64,000 nucleotides of DNA from an uncultured Aquimarina sp. (lineage in GTDB: Bacteria; Bacteroidota; Bacteroidia; Flavobacteriales; Flavobacteriaceae): NCBI GenBank assembly GCA_947489685.1, contig CANLEM010000009.1:1-64000 (forward strand), given 5' to 3'. Of this stretch, positions 17,400-25,612 are shown one piece after another; the stretch's first letter is position 1, and every line of letters begins with the position of its first letter. The position numbers were made by a program, and so were the translations under genes. The notes beneath the pieces are model-generated. The model was not told the origin of the DNA, did no database searches, and saw only the letters and a list, made by a program, of their open reading frames with translations.

Positions 17400-18068
17400 A
17401 TGTATTCAATCAAAAAAATCGGAAGAATAGCCGGTATCGTATTTCTTATTCAGTTTATTATGGGAGTCCTAATTAATCTATATATACTAGGACCTATTGT
17501 ATTCGATCCAGATTATTTAACCAATATCGTTGCTAATTCGAATTTAATAATAGCAACTACCCTACTTCGATTTCTGTTAAGTTCTATTAGTATTGGAGTA
17601 GCTATTATGTTATTATCAATCTTTCAAAAAAAATATAGAAGTATTGCCATAGGATATTTAAGTTTTAGTATCATAGGTTTTACAGTTGGCATATTAGATA
17701 ATACCGTTATATTATCATTATTATCACTAAGCGATTCATTTGCATCGGCCTCTTCTTCGGACCTAGGCAATTTTGAAAGACTTGGTGACTTATTTTATGA
17801 AATAAGATTTTGGACTCATATGATTGATATGCTTATCGGTAGTTTTTTCTTATCGGCATTGTATTATTTGTTTTATGTGTCTAAGTTAATACCAAGAATA
17901 CTATCGATCTTAGGTTTTTTTGCGGTTATATTAATGACTGCAAACATTATTTGGGCTTTTTTTGGAGAGGGCTTAATGATCTTATATCTCCCAATTGGTT
18001 TAACACAACTATGTATTGCCATATGGCTTATTATCAAAGGGTTTAATTCTAATCAAATTAAATCTTAA
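17400..18068 (+). CDS. DUF4386 family membrane protein
   Basis: A 222-residue integral membrane protein with about six helices. The N-terminus RIAGIVFLIQFIMGVLINLY and the C-terminal IGLTQLCIAIWLIIKGF match DUF4386. No catalytic residues are known for the family. It is followed after 69 bases by the DUF2306 gene, and a perfect inverted repeat sits between them, so the two may be separately controlled. It is distantly related to the protein at 3825. Confidence 0.82.
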   Translation: MYSIKKIGRIAGIVFLIQFIMGVLINLYILGPIVFDPDYLTNIVANSNLIIATTLLRFLLSSISIGVAIMLLSIFQKKYRSIAIGYLSFSIIGFTVGILDNTVILSLLSLSDSFASASSSDLGNFERLGDLFYEIRFWTHMIDMLIGSFFLSALYYLFYVSKLIPRILSILGFFAVILMTANIIWAFFGEGLMILYLPIGLTQLCIAIWLIIKGFNSNQIKS

Positions 18069-18106
18069 CCATCACATAAAACACAATATCTATTCATCAT
18101 CAATTG

Positions 18107-18124
18107 GTATACCATAGTATACCC
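18107..18124 (+). promoter_or_regulatory. Perfect inverted repeat upstream of DUF2306 gene
   Basis: GGTATAC, CATA, GTATACC: a perfect 7-4-7 repeat ending 13 bases before the ATG at 18138. It has no U-tract, so it is more like a protein-binding operator than a terminator. The cognate regulator is unknown. Confidence 0.45.
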
Positions 18125-18137
18125 AAAAAACGAACAA

Positions 18138-18971
18138 ATGAAATCTTCAAACAATACGAATACTGCCTTATGGCATAGAGTAACTAATGCCAAATTAGTA
18201 CTTAATATCAGTGCAAGATTCTGGTTTTTAATTGCCGTTACAGGTCAATGGTTATTTGCTTACTACATTGCCATCTTTTACGGTGGATCTTTGATAGAAG
18301 GAGACTTATTACAATGGACAAAACGAATGATCCATGGTTTTATTGAAGGTGATTACCTAGGTAATGCGTTTGTGCTGTTGCATATACTTTTGGCCTTTGT
18401 AATCACTTTTGGAGGACCTCTTCAATTTATACCGTTTCTTAGAAATACATTCCCAAAGTTACATCGTTGGAATGGCCGTCTATATATTGTAACAGCAATA
18501 TTAATAAGTTTTGGAGCATTGCATATGGTATGGACTCGAGAAGCATTAGTTGGAGGCTTCTTTGGCCAATTAGCGTTATCTGGTAATGCATTATTAATCG
18601 TTATCTTCTCAATTATGACTATTCGAACCGCGATTACCCACAATCTAACAGCTCATCGTAAATGGGCTCTTCGTACTTTTATAGTTGTTAGCGGAGTGTG
18701 GTTTTTTAGGGTGGGATTTGGTTTATGGATTTTTATAAATAATGGAGAGGCTCCGGGGTCAACACAGGATCTTACTGGTCCCTTTGATATGTTCTTATAC
18801 TTGGCCAATTATTTATTACCTCTTATTTTTCTAGAACTTTATTTACTCTGCAAGGATAGACCAAACACTCTGATTAAAAGTATGATGGCAGTTCTTCTTT
18901 TATTTCTGGCCGTTATGACTGCATTGGGAATCTTTATGGCTGCCCAGATTTTTTGGCTTCCTAATCTATAA
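18138..18971 (+). CDS. DUF2306 family membrane protein
   Basis: A 277-residue membrane protein with seven or eight helices. It has the DUF2306 landmarks: histidine in LHRWNGRLYI, then AHRKWALRTFIVVSGVWFFR. The conserved histidines in membrane segments recall haem-binding di-haem membrane proteins, but a function has not been established for this family. It lies between the DUF4386 gene and the ArsR operon and is preceded by a short inverted repeat. Confidence 0.85.
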   Translation: MKSSNNTNTALWHRVTNAKLVLNISARFWFLIAVTGQWLFAYYIAIFYGGSLIEGDLLQWTKRMIHGFIEGDYLGNAFVLLHILLAFVITFGGPLQFIPFLRNTFPKLHRWNGRLYIVTAILISFGALHMVWTREALVGGFFGQLALSGNALLIVIFSIMTIRTAITHNLTAHRKWALRTFIVVSGVWFFRVGFGLWIFINNGEAPGSTQDLTGPFDMFLYLANYLLPLIFLELYLLCKDRPNTLIKSMMAVLLLFLAVMTALGIFMAAQIFWLPNL

Positions 18972-18990
18972 AGATCATTTTATTGACCAA

Positions 18991-19048
18991 TATATTGCGC
19001 AAGTAAATACTTTCTTATATATTTGCAAGCAAATACTTGCGTAATATA
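18991..19048 (+). promoter_or_regulatory. Promoter with nested operators of the ArsR/SRPBCC operon
   Basis: TTG at 18995-18997 and TATATTTG at 19018-19025 form a primary promoter with a 20-base spacer. An outer inverted repeat pairs TATATTGCGCAAGTA (18991-19005) with TACTTGCGTAATATA (19034-19048), one mismatch. Within it two copies of GCAAG-N6-CTT(G/T)C start at 18999 and 19025, 26 bases apart. The second abuts the -7 box and ATG. This is a classic layout for repression by the ArsR protein encoded just downstream. Confidence 0.75.
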
Positions 19049-19398
19049 TGGAAGCCCGTAGAGATGTTTTTCAGGCCATTGCAGATCCAACACGACGAAA
19101 AATCATTGGATTATTAGCTAACAATAATCAGAATTTAAATTCAATTTCTGAGAACTTTAATATGTCAAGACAGGCAATTTCTTTACATGTTAAAATTCTT
19201 GAAGAATGTAACCTTATTAAAGTACAACAAAAAGGTAGGGAACGTATTTGCGAGGTTCAATTAGAAAAGCTTAATGAGGTATATGAATGGACTGATCAAT
19301 TTAAAGTCTTTTGGACAAACAAACTAAAGGCATTAAAAGAGGTTGTAGAGCAACAAGAGAACACTACCAAATTATCAAAAAACAAATCAAAATTATGA
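19048..19398 (+). CDS. ArsR-family transcriptional regulator
   Basis: A 116-residue winged helix-turn-helix repressor: AIADPTRRKIIGLLANN, then FNMSRQAISLHVKILEECNL as the recognition region, then QKGRERICEVQ as the wing. There is no metal-binding cysteine cluster, so it is of the type paired with SRPBCC (AHSA1) proteins rather than a metal sensor. Its stop overlaps the next ATG (ATGA). The nested repeats at its own promoter point to autoregulation. Confidence 0.9.
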   Translation: MEARRDVFQAIADPTRRKIIGLLANNNQNLNSISENFNMSRQAISLHVKILEECNLIKVQQKGRERICEVQLEKLNEVYEWTDQFKVFWTNKLKALKEVVEQQENTTKLSKNKSKL

Positions 19399-19823
19399 AA
19401 ACAGTAATCGTTGAAGAAATATTTAATGCCTCGGTTCAAACACTATGGAACGCATTAACCAATACCGATGAAATGAAGAAATGGTATTTTGATCTACCAA
19501 AATTTGAAGCAACGGTAGGATTTGAATTTACATTTGCGGGACAGGGACATACCGGAGAGAAGTATACTCATTTATGCAAAGTAACCGAAGTGATTTTGTA
19601 TAAAAAATTACAATATAGCTGGGAGTATGAACATCTTGATGGTTATTCTTTGGTTACATTTGATCTTATTGAAGAGGGAGAAAGAACCCGATTAAAGTTA
19701 ACACATAGTGGTCTTGATACTTTCCCTAAGGATCATGCCGATTTTACTATCCAAAGTTTCACCAAAGGTTGGACTACATTAATTACAGAGTTTTTAAGAG
19801 ATTACCTTATTAGCAATACGTAA
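19395..19823 (+). CDS. SRPBCC (AHSA1-like) domain protein
   Basis: A 142-residue START/SRPBCC protein: VIVEEIFNASVQTLWNALTN, MKKWYFDL, YSWEYEHLDGYSLVTFDL and the C-terminal helix SFTKGWTTLITEFLRDYL. The fold encloses a hydrophobic pocket for an unknown lipid-like ligand. The ATG at 19395 overlaps the ArsR stop; the longer in-frame start at 19311 lies inside the ArsR gene. The ArsR-AHSA1 pair is a common bacterial arrangement. Confidence 0.85.
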   Translation: MKTVIVEEIFNASVQTLWNALTNTDEMKKWYFDLPKFEATVGFEFTFAGQGHTGEKYTHLCKVTEVILYKKLQYSWEYEHLDGYSLVTFDLIEEGERTRLKLTHSGLDTFPKDHADFTIQSFTKGWTTLITEFLRDYLISNT

Positions 19824-19856
19824 ACTAATAGTTAAACTAGTGATGACTTGGTCAAA

Positions 19857-21818
19857 TTAAATTGGTAATATAAAATTTTTAATAAATCTTACAATTCCAT
19901 TTTTGGAAGGGCCTTTTACGTCTGCATCTATGACAATTAGATCATCGTCTTTCTTTTTAAGATAAATACCGCTCATAAATACATCGACAATATTAAGTTC
20001 TGATTCTACATTAAAACGTGTATTTTTTTGCCATGCCAAAATTCTGCTTGTAGCCACACTAGCATTAGCCACCGTATGCCCATTCGTTATTGGCTCTCCT
20101 TTGGTTAGCAATATCAGTTTACCAGGTCCTTTGGCGGTTGTAAATATTAATCGACCAAATAATAACGAGGTTAGTCTCAAACTAACCACAGCAGATATCT
20201 TAATACCTTCACTCATACCTACAAAATTTCTAAAATGAAAGATAACCTCCTCCCCTTCTTTTACATCCCATTCTACAAATTCATGGCTTCCCATTGCCTT
20301 AAAATGTACTTGCTCTGGCCTTGATTTCATTACTACTTTATTCATCGCATAGTTACGGGTAAAAATTCTTGCCAAAATAGCCGATTTCCATTGCGGTAAA
20401 GAAAACTTAGGGGCTCTGCCACTAGGCTCGAAAGAACGCGATAAAAAATAATTTTCGCTAGTTAGCTCAGGATCTATAGTATACTGGTTTCCTGCATTTT
20501 TTAATTTTCCTTTGGCGATATTTCCATCAGATTCTAATAGGGTTACATAATTTTCATCATCAGATGAGAATGCTACTCTCGAAAAAACATACATAAAGCT
20601 CTTCAAAATCAAAAACCCAAAGGCTATATCCAGAAGTAAATTAACAAAGGTAATAGTATCAAATGTAGATTGTATCGTACGTTTTACCCCTTTGGTAATT
20701 GCATCCACCTGATCTTTTATTATTTGATTAATACTTTTTGTAGATGCCGCTATTTCTTCTTGGGTTCCGTTTGCAGAATTTCTAACTTGAGTAGTTAATG
20801 CAGTTAATAATTCTTGTCTTTCTTTGGCATAGATATCATTAACAGTTTTTTTTGCACTATTCTTAATTTGACAAGGAAAATTAAGTTTGCCCCAAAACCC
20901 ACAATCATCTTCTTTAAAAACTGGAGCCATCTCAGGTAAGGTAGGTTTTAATATACCACTATACGCAGTAGCAACTTCTGTATCCAAGTTTTTTGTTTTA
21001 GTTTTTACGATATTATTTATTTGTCCGGTACTGCTCTTAATAGCTTCTTGCATACAAATTATCTCCGCTTCCATAGAGAACTCAAGATCTTTCTCAAATT
21101 GATCTCTTTTATATTTTCTAGTTTCATTAGTAGACATGATAAAAGTCTTGTCATAGATCTGATCTATAGAGGCTTTATTCATTTTACTATTAAGAATTGC
21201 TCCCGGAATAATAAAAACTAACAATGGTGACCAATACAGTAATGATTTTGCCATTAGCTTACTAGTTTTTTGAAAACCTGTTTCTTTAAAAATTTCTATA
21301 TTTTGCTTAATCGCCAGATATAAGAAACGTATTAAAATGGTATACGTGAGAAATAGTATAAGATGTTGGATATCCAGCACAATCCAAACTACAATAAGAA
21401 TGAGTAAAAAAGGAATCGAACGTAATTTTCCTTTTACTATAAAATAAAGAAATGCTATTTTGTAGCATATAAAATGAAGAATCCCAATTAGGGCCTCATA
21501 TCTATCCAAAGAAAGTTCTTCTGAGGTTCCTACCAAATGCACGTAACCAGCAAAAAAAGCTGGTAGTAATCCTAGAATACGATAGTAATTTTTGCCTCCC
21601 ATGACCAAAATTAAGCCAATAGGTATTAGGTATAGCGGGATCGCATATAGTAATCTAAACTCTTCGTGGACCGTAAATTTTGTTATTGAAAATCCAAAAA
21701 CCGCGAAAAGTGAAAAATCCTCTATTGCTGGTAAGATTCCTAATAATACTATACATAAAAAGAGTGCGAAGGGCCCCTCTTTGATAAGAGCTTGTTTGAA
21801 CTGTGTAAAATCGAGCAT
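19857..21818 (-). CDS. Large multi-helix membrane protein with AIM24-like C-terminal region
   Basis: A 653-residue protein of no clearly recognised family. Residues 1-210 hold about seven hydrophobic helices. Residues 215-390 are soluble, rich in Lys/Glu/Ser/Thr, with a cysteine pair motif (DDCGFWGKLNFPCQ) and long helical stretches. Another helix is at about 391-413 (FVNLLLDIAFGFLILKSFMY). The C-terminal 240 residues look beta-rich; GRLIFTTAKGPGKLILLT and ATSRILAWQKNTRFNVES recall the AIM24/TraT-like fold, a tentative call. It lies 127 bases downstream of the CD-NTase-like fusion on the same strand, and the two may form one unit. Confidence 0.55.
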   Translation of the reverse strand: MLDFTQFKQALIKEGPFALFLCIVLLGILPAIEDFSLFAVFGFSITKFTVHEEFRLLYAIPLYLIPIGLILVMGGKNYYRILGLLPAFFAGYVHLVGTSEELSLDRYEALIGILHFICYKIAFLYFIVKGKLRSIPFLLILIVVWIVLDIQHLILFLTYTILIRFLYLAIKQNIEIFKETGFQKTSKLMAKSLLYWSPLLVFIIPGAILNSKMNKASIDQIYDKTFIMSTNETRKYKRDQFEKDLEFSMEAEIICMQEAIKSSTGQINNIVKTKTKNLDTEVATAYSGILKPTLPEMAPVFKEDDCGFWGKLNFPCQIKNSAKKTVNDIYAKERQELLTALTTQVRNSANGTQEEIAASTKSINQIIKDQVDAITKGVKRTIQSTFDTITFVNLLLDIAFGFLILKSFMYVFSRVAFSSDDENYVTLLESDGNIAKGKLKNAGNQYTIDPELTSENYFLSRSFEPSGRAPKFSLPQWKSAILARIFTRNYAMNKVVMKSRPEQVHFKAMGSHEFVEWDVKEGEEVIFHFRNFVGMSEGIKISAVVSLRLTSLLFGRLIFTTAKGPGKLILLTKGEPITNGHTVANASVATSRILAWQKNTRFNVESELNIVDVFMSGIYLKKKDDDLIVIDADVKGPSKNGIVRFIKNFILPI

Positions 21819-21945
21819 TTACAAAATCATGTTGGTTATTCTTCTACAAGATAAGTAATTATCTGTTACAGATTTTTACATGATCAAAAGTTCAAACACT
21901 TTAAAATTATAAAGAAAAGTAGTTTTATTGCATACACAAAAGACT

Positions 21946-23424
21946 TTAATTTCTATAATTTACTATATGCTGTACATAGTTTTCTTTATGAAATTTATGT
22001 TGACTCCACTCTGGTATCGATAAATTTGAAGCGGATATTGTAGATGGTTTTGGAGTAGTATCTACCCTTGATTTACTTTTTAACTGATCAATTGCCTCGG
22101 CATACCTTTTACTTACTTTAACCGAAGTACCTTTATAAATCATTTTAAGTTTGGAGGCTACAGTTTTCTTTTTTTCACGTATTAACATTACATCTACGTC
22201 ATGATCATTTAAATCTAAAATAAGATCATTAATCTGATTCTTTATGCGCAATGCTAATTTGGCAGATACTTTATGTCGTAGTATAATGCTATATTTATTA
22301 GTTTTTCGATATGCCAAGGTGGTTCCAAAAAACAAAATAGCAATCATAAACATAGAAAAACCTATATACAGATTACTTGTATATTCTATCGTTAAAAGCG
22401 CAATCGGAATCATAATAGCAGAAAGAATCTGAAGAGTGGTAAACAAATATCTTCTTTGCGCCAAAATTTGAACGCACTTTTTCTGAGTCTCATAAGCCTT
22501 TGTAGCATTCTCTTCTAAAGTATGTAGTTGATTTTCGACTATAATAGTTTCAGGAAATTCACTACCAAATATTTCTCTCCATTTTTGGGCAGCTAACCAT
22601 TGTTCATCATTTTTTGAAAAAGTCATTGCACTTTCTGCTTTGTGATGAGCAATTATAGCTTTATACCTAAAATTTAATGCATTTGGAATAACAAGAAACC
22701 CTCCAATCGCTGTCCATTCTTTTTTTGACGGCTTTTGATCCATTAAGTACTTAAAGAAATCTTTACACATTAAATCATAATAAGAATATGATTTATTCTT
22801 ATATCTCCATGATAATAAAAACTCATGGGCCAGTGTATCGATTAGAATATCTTTGATAGGAACATTACAGTGTTTTTTCCATATTTTGGCCATCTGACAA
22901 AGTTTTTTAAGATTGTCATTAGTAGCGAGATTAGCAATTGAAATAACCTCCTTTTCTTTTTTGAAATTTTTGGTTTTCCAACTTCCTCCTTTTCTAGGAT
23001 CGGCATATATATGCGTACAATTGTCCTTAAAAAAAACCGGAGCTATATTAAAACACATATTATCAAAAAAGCAAACTTTAATACCAAAATCATCATGTTC
23101 GATCGATGTATTTGGGTATATAGCGGCTATTGATCTTCTTACATCCTCAAGAAATAAGAATTGACCATTTTTAGATTTTTTAGAATATTGCTTCTGCAAA
23201 CCAGATGGCATTTCAAAAAGCATCTCAACCTTTTGTATGCCATCGTTTGCAGTTTCTCTTCCATAGCAACCTACATAAATACCACCAAAATCGGTATTTA
23301 TATCCCAAAAATCATTATTAAGTTTTTTACATATCGAATTGTAGCGTAGTGAAATTATTGATTTCCTTTTAGGCGAAACCTTTAATTTATCGCAAAACAC
23401 GTTAAAATTAGCAGATATACTCAT
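21946..23424 (-). CDS. Degenerate CD-NTase (SMODS-like) fused to a two-helix membrane module
   Basis: A 492-residue protein from the ATG at 23424, chosen because the family begins MSISxNF; ATGs at 23427 and 23442 are also possible. Residues 1-295 follow the SMODS/CD-NTase template of CBASS enzymes: NGQ then DVRRSIAAIYPNT, GGSWKT, WKKHCNVPIKDILIDTLAHE, and a closing WREIFGSEFP. The active site is not intact. GSYGRGT reads GCYGRET (52-58), the D-x-D reads K65-V-E67, and the third acid position reads N126 (CFNIAP). Residues 327-346 and 351-372 are two membrane helices with flanking amphipathic segments, like SLATT/S-2TM modules that serve as pore effectors. It is probably a binding or sensing protein rather than a nucleotide cyclase. 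Confidence 0.75.
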   Translation of the reverse strand: MSISANFNVFCDKLKVSPKRKSIISLRYNSICKKLNNDFWDINTDFGGIYVGCYGRETANDGIQKVEMLFEMPSGLQKQYSKKSKNGQFLFLEDVRRSIAAIYPNTSIEHDDFGIKVCFFDNMCFNIAPVFFKDNCTHIYADPRKGGSWKTKNFKKEKEVISIANLATNDNLKKLCQMAKIWKKHCNVPIKDILIDTLAHEFLLSWRYKNKSYSYYDLMCKDFFKYLMDQKPSKKEWTAIGGFLVIPNALNFRYKAIIAHHKAESAMTFSKNDEQWLAAQKWREIFGSEFPETIIVENQLHTLEENATKAYETQKKCVQILAQRRYLFTTLQILSAIMIPIALLTIEYTSNLYIGFSMFMIAILFFGTTLAYRKTNKYSIILRHKVSAKLALRIKNQINDLILDLNDHDVDVMLIREKKKTVASKLKMIYKGTSVKVSKRYAEAIDQLKSKSRVDTTPKPSTISASNLSIPEWSQHKFHKENYVQHIVNYRN

Positions 23425-23477
23425 CATTCTAGTTATTTCCAATTACACAAATGGTTATTTAAAGACTTCTTATTACC

Positions 23478-23504
23478 AGTATATCTTAAAAAAATAGATA
23501 TACT
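23478..23504 (-). promoter_or_regulatory. Inverted repeat upstream of the CD-NTase-like gene
   Basis: AGTATATCT and AGATATACT form a perfect 9-base stem around a 9-base AT loop, about 54 bases upstream of the chosen ATG. It could be an operator of the CD-NTase-like unit. It lacks a long U-tract on the gene strand. Confidence 0.4.
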
Positions 23505-23849
23505 TTTGCATTGGAAAGTTTGATACGAGAAATACTTCTCTGTACACCAATACAGGTAGAACATGTCTTAAATTGCAAGAATGAACTCAGTGTTTACGTG
23601 TTGATCAATGACGTGTAGGACGCATTAATCCAGATCGTTACATACTATAATTTGTATATAACACAAGTCAGAAATTTTAAGAGTAGTAAAAGTCCGTAAT
23701 GAATATGTGTGAAATTTTATTCTTAGACTTTTTTTAGAAATAGTATTTTTTACTCATACAATCTTTTTTATATAATTAACAACTTTATTACTAGCGCTTT
23801 ATTTGTGATTTTTCTTATACTCAATTTACAAACAAAAACTCAAGAGTGT

Positions 23850-23866
23850 ATACGGTTAAACCGTAT
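23850..23866. promoter_or_regulatory. 17-base perfect palindrome
   Basis: ATACGGTT-A-AACCGTAT is a perfect dyad with one central base, isolated in the intergenic region. It looks like a transcription-factor site; the regulated gene is unclear because it lies more than 400 bases from any start. Confidence 0.35.
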
Positions 23867-24257
23867 TTAAAATAAGGATTAATCATAAAAAACTTCGTGT
23901 ACGCCGAAAAATATGGTCATTTTGGCCCTTCTATAAATCCGAAAATAGAGTTTATGCTTACTGTTTTCCGCAAATACAACATAAAAAACATGTATTTCAT
24001 CGGAAAATACAAGTATTATGAATTTAATTTTTTGTCATGAAAAAAGTGTTTTATTGACAATTACCCGTTAAATGTGACAGAAAACCATAATTGTATGATC
24101 AAAATCACATAATTTGCGGGTAATTCAATATTTATTTTTAAGGTTATTCTTACATTATTATTTGCAGCATACAAACATCAAAATCTTCAACATTAAAAAC
24201 AACTTATGGTATGGTCATTTCATAATACTTACTTATCAAATAGATTTTTTATACAAA

Positions 24258-24280
24258 AAACCCTTTGTAAAAAAGGGTTT
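24258..24280 (-). terminator. Rho-independent terminator of the GEVED/T9SS gene
   Basis: AAACCCTTT, loop, AAAGGGTTT, 27 bases past the stop of the 24307-25416 gene. On the minus strand it is followed by TTTTTTGTAT. Confidence 0.8.
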
Positions 24281-24306
24281 CAGGCTATTTATCATTATAA
24301 AACGAC

Positions 24307-25416
24307 TCACTTAATCATTACTTTATGTGAAAGGAAAGTATCCCCATTCCGAATTTTTAAAAAGTGGATTCCAGATTGAATTCCAGTTATTTCTATACGA
24401 TTTCCTACAATTACTCCTCTTTTAACCACACGTCCAGATATATCTGTTAAACTGAAGTTTTTATCTGTACCAAGATTTGCTATATGTATGTACTTTTCGG
24501 TAGGATTAGGATAAACTTTAATCGTTGGTAAATCTTTCTTTTGGTTGACAACATCTCCCAAAATGTTTTGATCAACTGCTCTTACTGCAAATGGTAAAAT
24601 ATGTACTGTATAATCCTCTACTTCTCCATAGGCAAAGTCTTCTGCACACCCTAATGGCACTCCGTTATACTTTACTGCCACTCTCATTCTTGTATTACCT
24701 AATTTAGCTGTAGATGGAATCAAGAATTGATATGTATTCATATCTTCTCTTTCGGGAACAACAGGAACCGCAGCAGATACAACTATTTCTGAGGCATCAA
24801 AAATTTTATTTTGATTAAAATCAATCCATACAGCTAAAGTTTCTTCGTATGTAGCTCCAGAGAATCCGGCACTTAATTCAATACTATTAATTCCCAAATT
24901 TACATTAGCAACTTTATCTGTATTATCTATATATCCCCCATCACTAAAAGATACATGATCAATTTCACCAATACCAACATAGTCTATAAACTCATAGGTA
25001 TCATTATAAGATAGTGTTGTACAATAAGAAGTAACTGTGGCTGTAGTTGTAACATATAAAGGATTACTGAAATCAGATTGAGTTCCGGACGAATTTACTA
25101 TTCTAATTCTAAACCTGTAAGTTCTTTCGGGGCTCAATCCTTTTATTAGGTAGCTCTCAGAGTTTCCCGGTGCCCAGGTGTATACATTATTATCTAAATA
25201 AATCATAAACGAACTAATATCCGTGATTTGGCTCGAAGGTGACCAAGAAAGTTCTAAGGTACTTCCGGTAACATTCGAAGCTTCAAAATTATCAAGTAAC
25301 GTTACCGATTGATTTTCTGAGACGTCGATATACCCATATACCTTATTCGTATAGGTATTTAAACTTATACCGAGGATAATAAAACATACAATTTTATTCA
25401 TGACTCTATTTTTCAT
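24307..25416 (-). CDS. Secreted protein: fibronectin III, GEVED domain, T9SS sorting domain
   Basis: A 369-residue secreted protein. A signal peptide lies near the N-terminus (KIVCFIILGISLNTYT); the start could be codon 1 or codon 6. Residues 40-125 are a fibronectin type III domain. Residues 130-275 are a GEVED domain (EFIDYVGIG, VWIDFNQNKIFDASE, RMRVAVKYN, GEVEDYTV). The last 75 residues are a T9SS type A domain (KVYPNPTEKYIHI, SGIHFLKIRNG, a final KVMIK). It has no catalytic domain of its own. It lies downstream of the modular nuclease gene on the same strand but each has its own terminator. It is closely built from the same modules as that gene. Confidence 0.88.
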   Translation of the reverse strand: MKNRVMNKIVCFIILGISLNTYTNKVYGYIDVSENQSVTLLDNFEASNVTGSTLELSWSPSSQITDISSFMIYLDNNVYTWAPGNSESYLIKGLSPERTYRFRIRIVNSSGTQSDFSNPLYVTTTATVTSYCTTLSYNDTYEFIDYVGIGEIDHVSFSDGGYIDNTDKVANVNLGINSIELSAGFSGATYEETLAVWIDFNQNKIFDASEIVVSAAVPVVPEREDMNTYQFLIPSTAKLGNTRMRVAVKYNGVPLGCAEDFAYGEVEDYTVHILPFAVRAVDQNILGDVVNQKKDLPTIKVYPNPTEKYIHIANLGTDKNFSLTDISGRVVKRGVIVGNRIEITGIQSGIHFLKIRNGDTFLSHKVMIK

Positions 25417-25566
25417 TTTTATTCGGCGAAGCTAAACAAAAACTATAGTCATGTTATTCCATAATTTTTAACCGGTAGGTTATGATTTGCAGTTTACATA
25501 TACATCTATGTATTAGGTGTTTTTAAATTATCATAAGCATCATAACAACAGTTCAAAATAAAAAAA

Positions 25567-25586
25567 GCCTACTTAAATAAGTAGGC
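25567..25586 (-). terminator. Rho-independent terminator of the endonuclease I gene
   Basis: GCCTACTT, AAAT, AAGTAGGC: a perfect 8-base stem followed on the minus strand by a run of T (25561-25566), 27 bases past the stop. Confidence 0.88.
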
Positions 25587-25612
25587 CTTAATAATTCTAA
25601 ATTGATTAACAC

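Larger units (their letters stand above)
23425..24257. other. Long intergenic region without a recognised gene
   Basis: About 830 bases with no convincing coding frame. It holds two inverted repeats (23478-23504 and 23850-23866) and otherwise AT-rich DNA with short partial repeats such as AAATACAA and GGAAAATACAAG near 23970-24015. The start of the CD-NTase-like gene is at one end and the terminator of the GEVED gene at the other. No small RNA could be identified. Confidence 0.5.

Noticed and set aside
21946..23424. A standard active CBASS system
   Set aside because: The D-x-D and third acid of the nucleotidyltransferase are missing, and no separate effector, E1/E2/JAB or HORMA/TRIP13 genes are adjacent.
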